A program made the translations under genes and the position numbers. The notes beneath the pieces were generated by a model, which did not search any database, was not told where the DNA came from, and saw only the letters and a program-made list of their open reading frames with translations. A DNA stretch of 7,315 bases from Clostridia bacterium (GTDB taxonomy: Bacteria; Bacillota; Clostridia; TANB77; CAG-508). The stretch spans positions 1 to 7,315 of the forward strand of contig CAAGEF010000125.1 in assembly GCA_900768805.1 (NCBI GenBank). Reading direction: 5' to 3'. Positions within the stretch are counted from its first letter, which is position 1. Every line of letters starts with the position of its first letter. Positions 6,244-7,315 of this stretch are shown here, piece by piece.

Positions 6244-6496
6244 CAATTACACCTCTTATATTTTCATATAATTCATTACTAATTTCTTTTTCAAAACTTC
6301 TTTCTAGTTTTTTTGATTTTATAACTTTTTTTAAACAATCTTCTGATTTACAAATATATGCGCCTCTACCATTTTTCTTTCCAGTTAAGTCTATTTCTAT
6401 GTTTCCTTCTGGAGTTCTAACTATTCTTAATAATTCTTTTTTATCTTTTTGTTCATTACATGCTATACATCTTCTGGCAGGTTGTTTTTTTTGCAT
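6233..6496 (-). CDS. ylxR: YlxR / RnpM, DUF448 RNA-binding protein
   Basis: The 87-residue protein belongs to the YlxR (DUF448) family encoded between nusA and ylxQ in Firmicutes. In Bacillus subtilis it was renamed RnpM after it was found to bind RNase P RNA and modulate RNase P activity. The opening PARRCIACNEQKDKKELLRIVR and the signature TGKKNGRGAYIC (38-49) identify it. Cysteines at 10, 13, 49 and 54 pair up as CxxC and Cx4C, a spacing that could bind a metal; this is inferred. The ATG at 6496 is preceded by AGGATGTG with 5 nt spacing, which begins in the nusA stop codon. The gene follows nusA by 11 nt and overlaps ylxQ. Confidence 0.94.
   Translation of the reverse strand: MQKKQPARRCIACNEQKDKKELLRIVRTPEGNIEIDLTGKKNGRGAYICKSEDCLKKVIKSKKLERSFEKEISNELYENIRGVIVDK
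6250..6256 (-). promoter_or_regulatory. Ribosome binding site deciding the TTG start of ylxQ
   Basis: AGAGGTG lies within the end of ylxR, 3 nt before the TTG at 6246 and 6 nt before the TTG at 6243. The spacing favours the second TTG. Confidence 0.7.
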
Positions 6497-6507
6497 AAAA
6501 TCACATC

Positions 6508-7315
6508 CTATTCTTCTACGGTTTCTTCTTTATTTTCTTCTTGCATTTGATTTTCTAACATTTCTCTTATTTGAGACTCTGATTTAATATCAATTTTCCA
6601 ATTTGTTAATTTTGCAGCAAGTCTTGCATTTTGACCAGATTTACCAATTGCTAAAGATAATTGATCATCTTTTACTATTACTTGTGCAAATTTTTCTTCT
6701 TCTTTAATATCAACTGCTAAAACTTGTGCTGGAAGTAGAGCTGCTGCTATATATATTGATGGATCTTCATTCCATTCAATAACATCAATCTTTTCTCCAT
6801 TTAATTCATTTATTATATTTTGAATTCTAACACCTTTTTGACCTACACAAGATCCAACTGGATCAATATTTTCATTTTTTGAGAATACTGCTACTTTACT
6901 TCTATATCCAGGATCTCTTGAAACACTTTTTATTTCTATTAATCCTTCGTATATTTCAGGTATTTCAAATTCAAATAATTTTCTTACAAAATCTGGATGA
7001 CTTCTAGATACGATTACTTGAGGAATTCCCTTTGCTCCTCTTTCAACATCTAAAACATATCCTCTAATTTTATCATTTACTTTATATTTTTCTGTAGGAA
7101 TTTGTTCTTTTAAAGGCATTACTCCTTCAAGTTTTCCTAAATCCATAACAACTGTACCTGTATCTGCTTTTTGAATAATACCTGAAACTATTTCTCCAGT
7201 TTTATCATTATATTCATTAAAAACTAAATTTCTTTCTGCTTCTCTAATTTTTTGAACTACTACTTGTTTAGCTGTTTGTGCTGCAATTCTACCGAAATCT
7301 TTTGGTCTAATTTCA
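6508..7315 (-). CDS. nusA: Transcription elongation/termination factor NusA, partial (N terminus outside window)
   Basis: The frame stays open to the right edge, well beyond the internal ATG at 7146, and the upstream codons encode the family's conserved FGRIAAQTAKQVVVQKIREAE-type helix, so the gene is cut rather than short. About 268 residues are visible; roughly the first 100, the RNA polymerase-binding domain, are missing. Visible order: end of the N-terminal domain, S1 domain (visible residues about 37-105, starting TGEIVSGII), KH1 with GQKG (158-161) and KH2 with GKSG (224-227), then an acidic Glu-rich tail. The acidic repeat domains of the proteobacterial protein are absent, as usual in Firmicutes. 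NusA binds RNA polymerase and nascent RNA and influences pausing, termination and antitermination. It ends 11 nt before ylxR and heads the visible gene run. Confidence 0.97.
   Translation of the reverse strand, partial: EIRPKDFGRIAAQTAKQVVVQKIREAERNLVFNEYNDKTGEIVSGIIQKADTGTVVMDLGKLEGVMPLKEQIPTEKYKVNDKIRGYVLDVERGAKGIPQVIVSRSHPDFVRKLFEFEIPEIYEGLIEIKSVSRDPGYRSKVAVFSKNENIDPVGSCVGQKGVRIQNIINELNGEKIDVIEWNEDPSIYIAAALLPAQVLAVDIKEEEKFAQVIVKDDQLSLAIGKSGQNARLAAKLTNWKIDIKSESQIREMLENQMQEENKEETVEE

Noticed and set aside
6399..6587. Plus-strand open frame of 62 codons resembling a hydrophobic peptide
   Set aside because: It lies antisense across ylxR and the end of nusA, both firmly identified; its hydrophobicity results from reading A-rich Lys/Glu codons in reverse.
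6508..7146. NusA read as a complete 212-residue protein starting at 7146
   Set aside because: The same frame continues without a stop to the window edge and encodes conserved NusA sequence upstream of that Met, so the Met is internal.
1..7315. Search for CRISPR arrays, tRNA/rRNA genes, insertion sequences, phage or defence genes
   Set aside because: No spaced direct repeats, cloverleaf-like segments, transposase or defence-type proteins are visible; nearly all the sequence is accounted for by housekeeping genes.

Overview
This is ordinary housekeeping DNA from a very A+T-rich Gram-positive bacterium. The gene order nusA-ylxR-ylxQ-infB-rbfA-nrnA-truB is the Firmicutes form of the transcription/translation-factor operon. 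Shine-Dalgarno (SD) sequences of the GGAGGTG type, TTG starts, and a YlxR protein with paired cysteines fit a clostridial (class Clostridia or near it) genome. I cannot name a genus. Every gene lies on the minus strand, so transcription runs from the right edge to the left edge.

Layout in transcription order: nusA (right edge, its 5' part outside the window), ylxR/rnpM, ylxQ, infB and rbfA form a tightly packed block with gaps of 11 nt or less, short overlaps and shared stop/start bases. A well-formed intrinsic terminator follows rbfA. A 92-nt leader made of repeated GGAAATGA/TCATTTCC arms then precedes nrnA, and truB follows 8 nt after nrnA. Next comes a 215-nt spacer with an A+T-only or nearly A+T-only hairpin just after truB and a good extended -10 promoter. 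That promoter drives a membrane-anchored family 2 glycosyltransferase, which is cut by the left edge.

How the genes work together: NusA acts in transcription elongation, termination and antitermination. YlxR and YlxQ are small RNA-binding proteins. IF2 places initiator tRNA on the ribosome, and RbfA matures the 30S subunit. NrnA degrades very short RNAs and pAp, and TruB makes pseudouridine 55 in tRNA. The glycosyltransferase looks like a separate transcription unit with no functional link to the operon.

I found no convincing new system. The two items most worth a second look are the nrnA leader, where repeated hairpin arms could fold in competing ways that mask or free the nrnA SD, and the long IF2 N-terminal linker with an Asn/Arg-rich repeat region.
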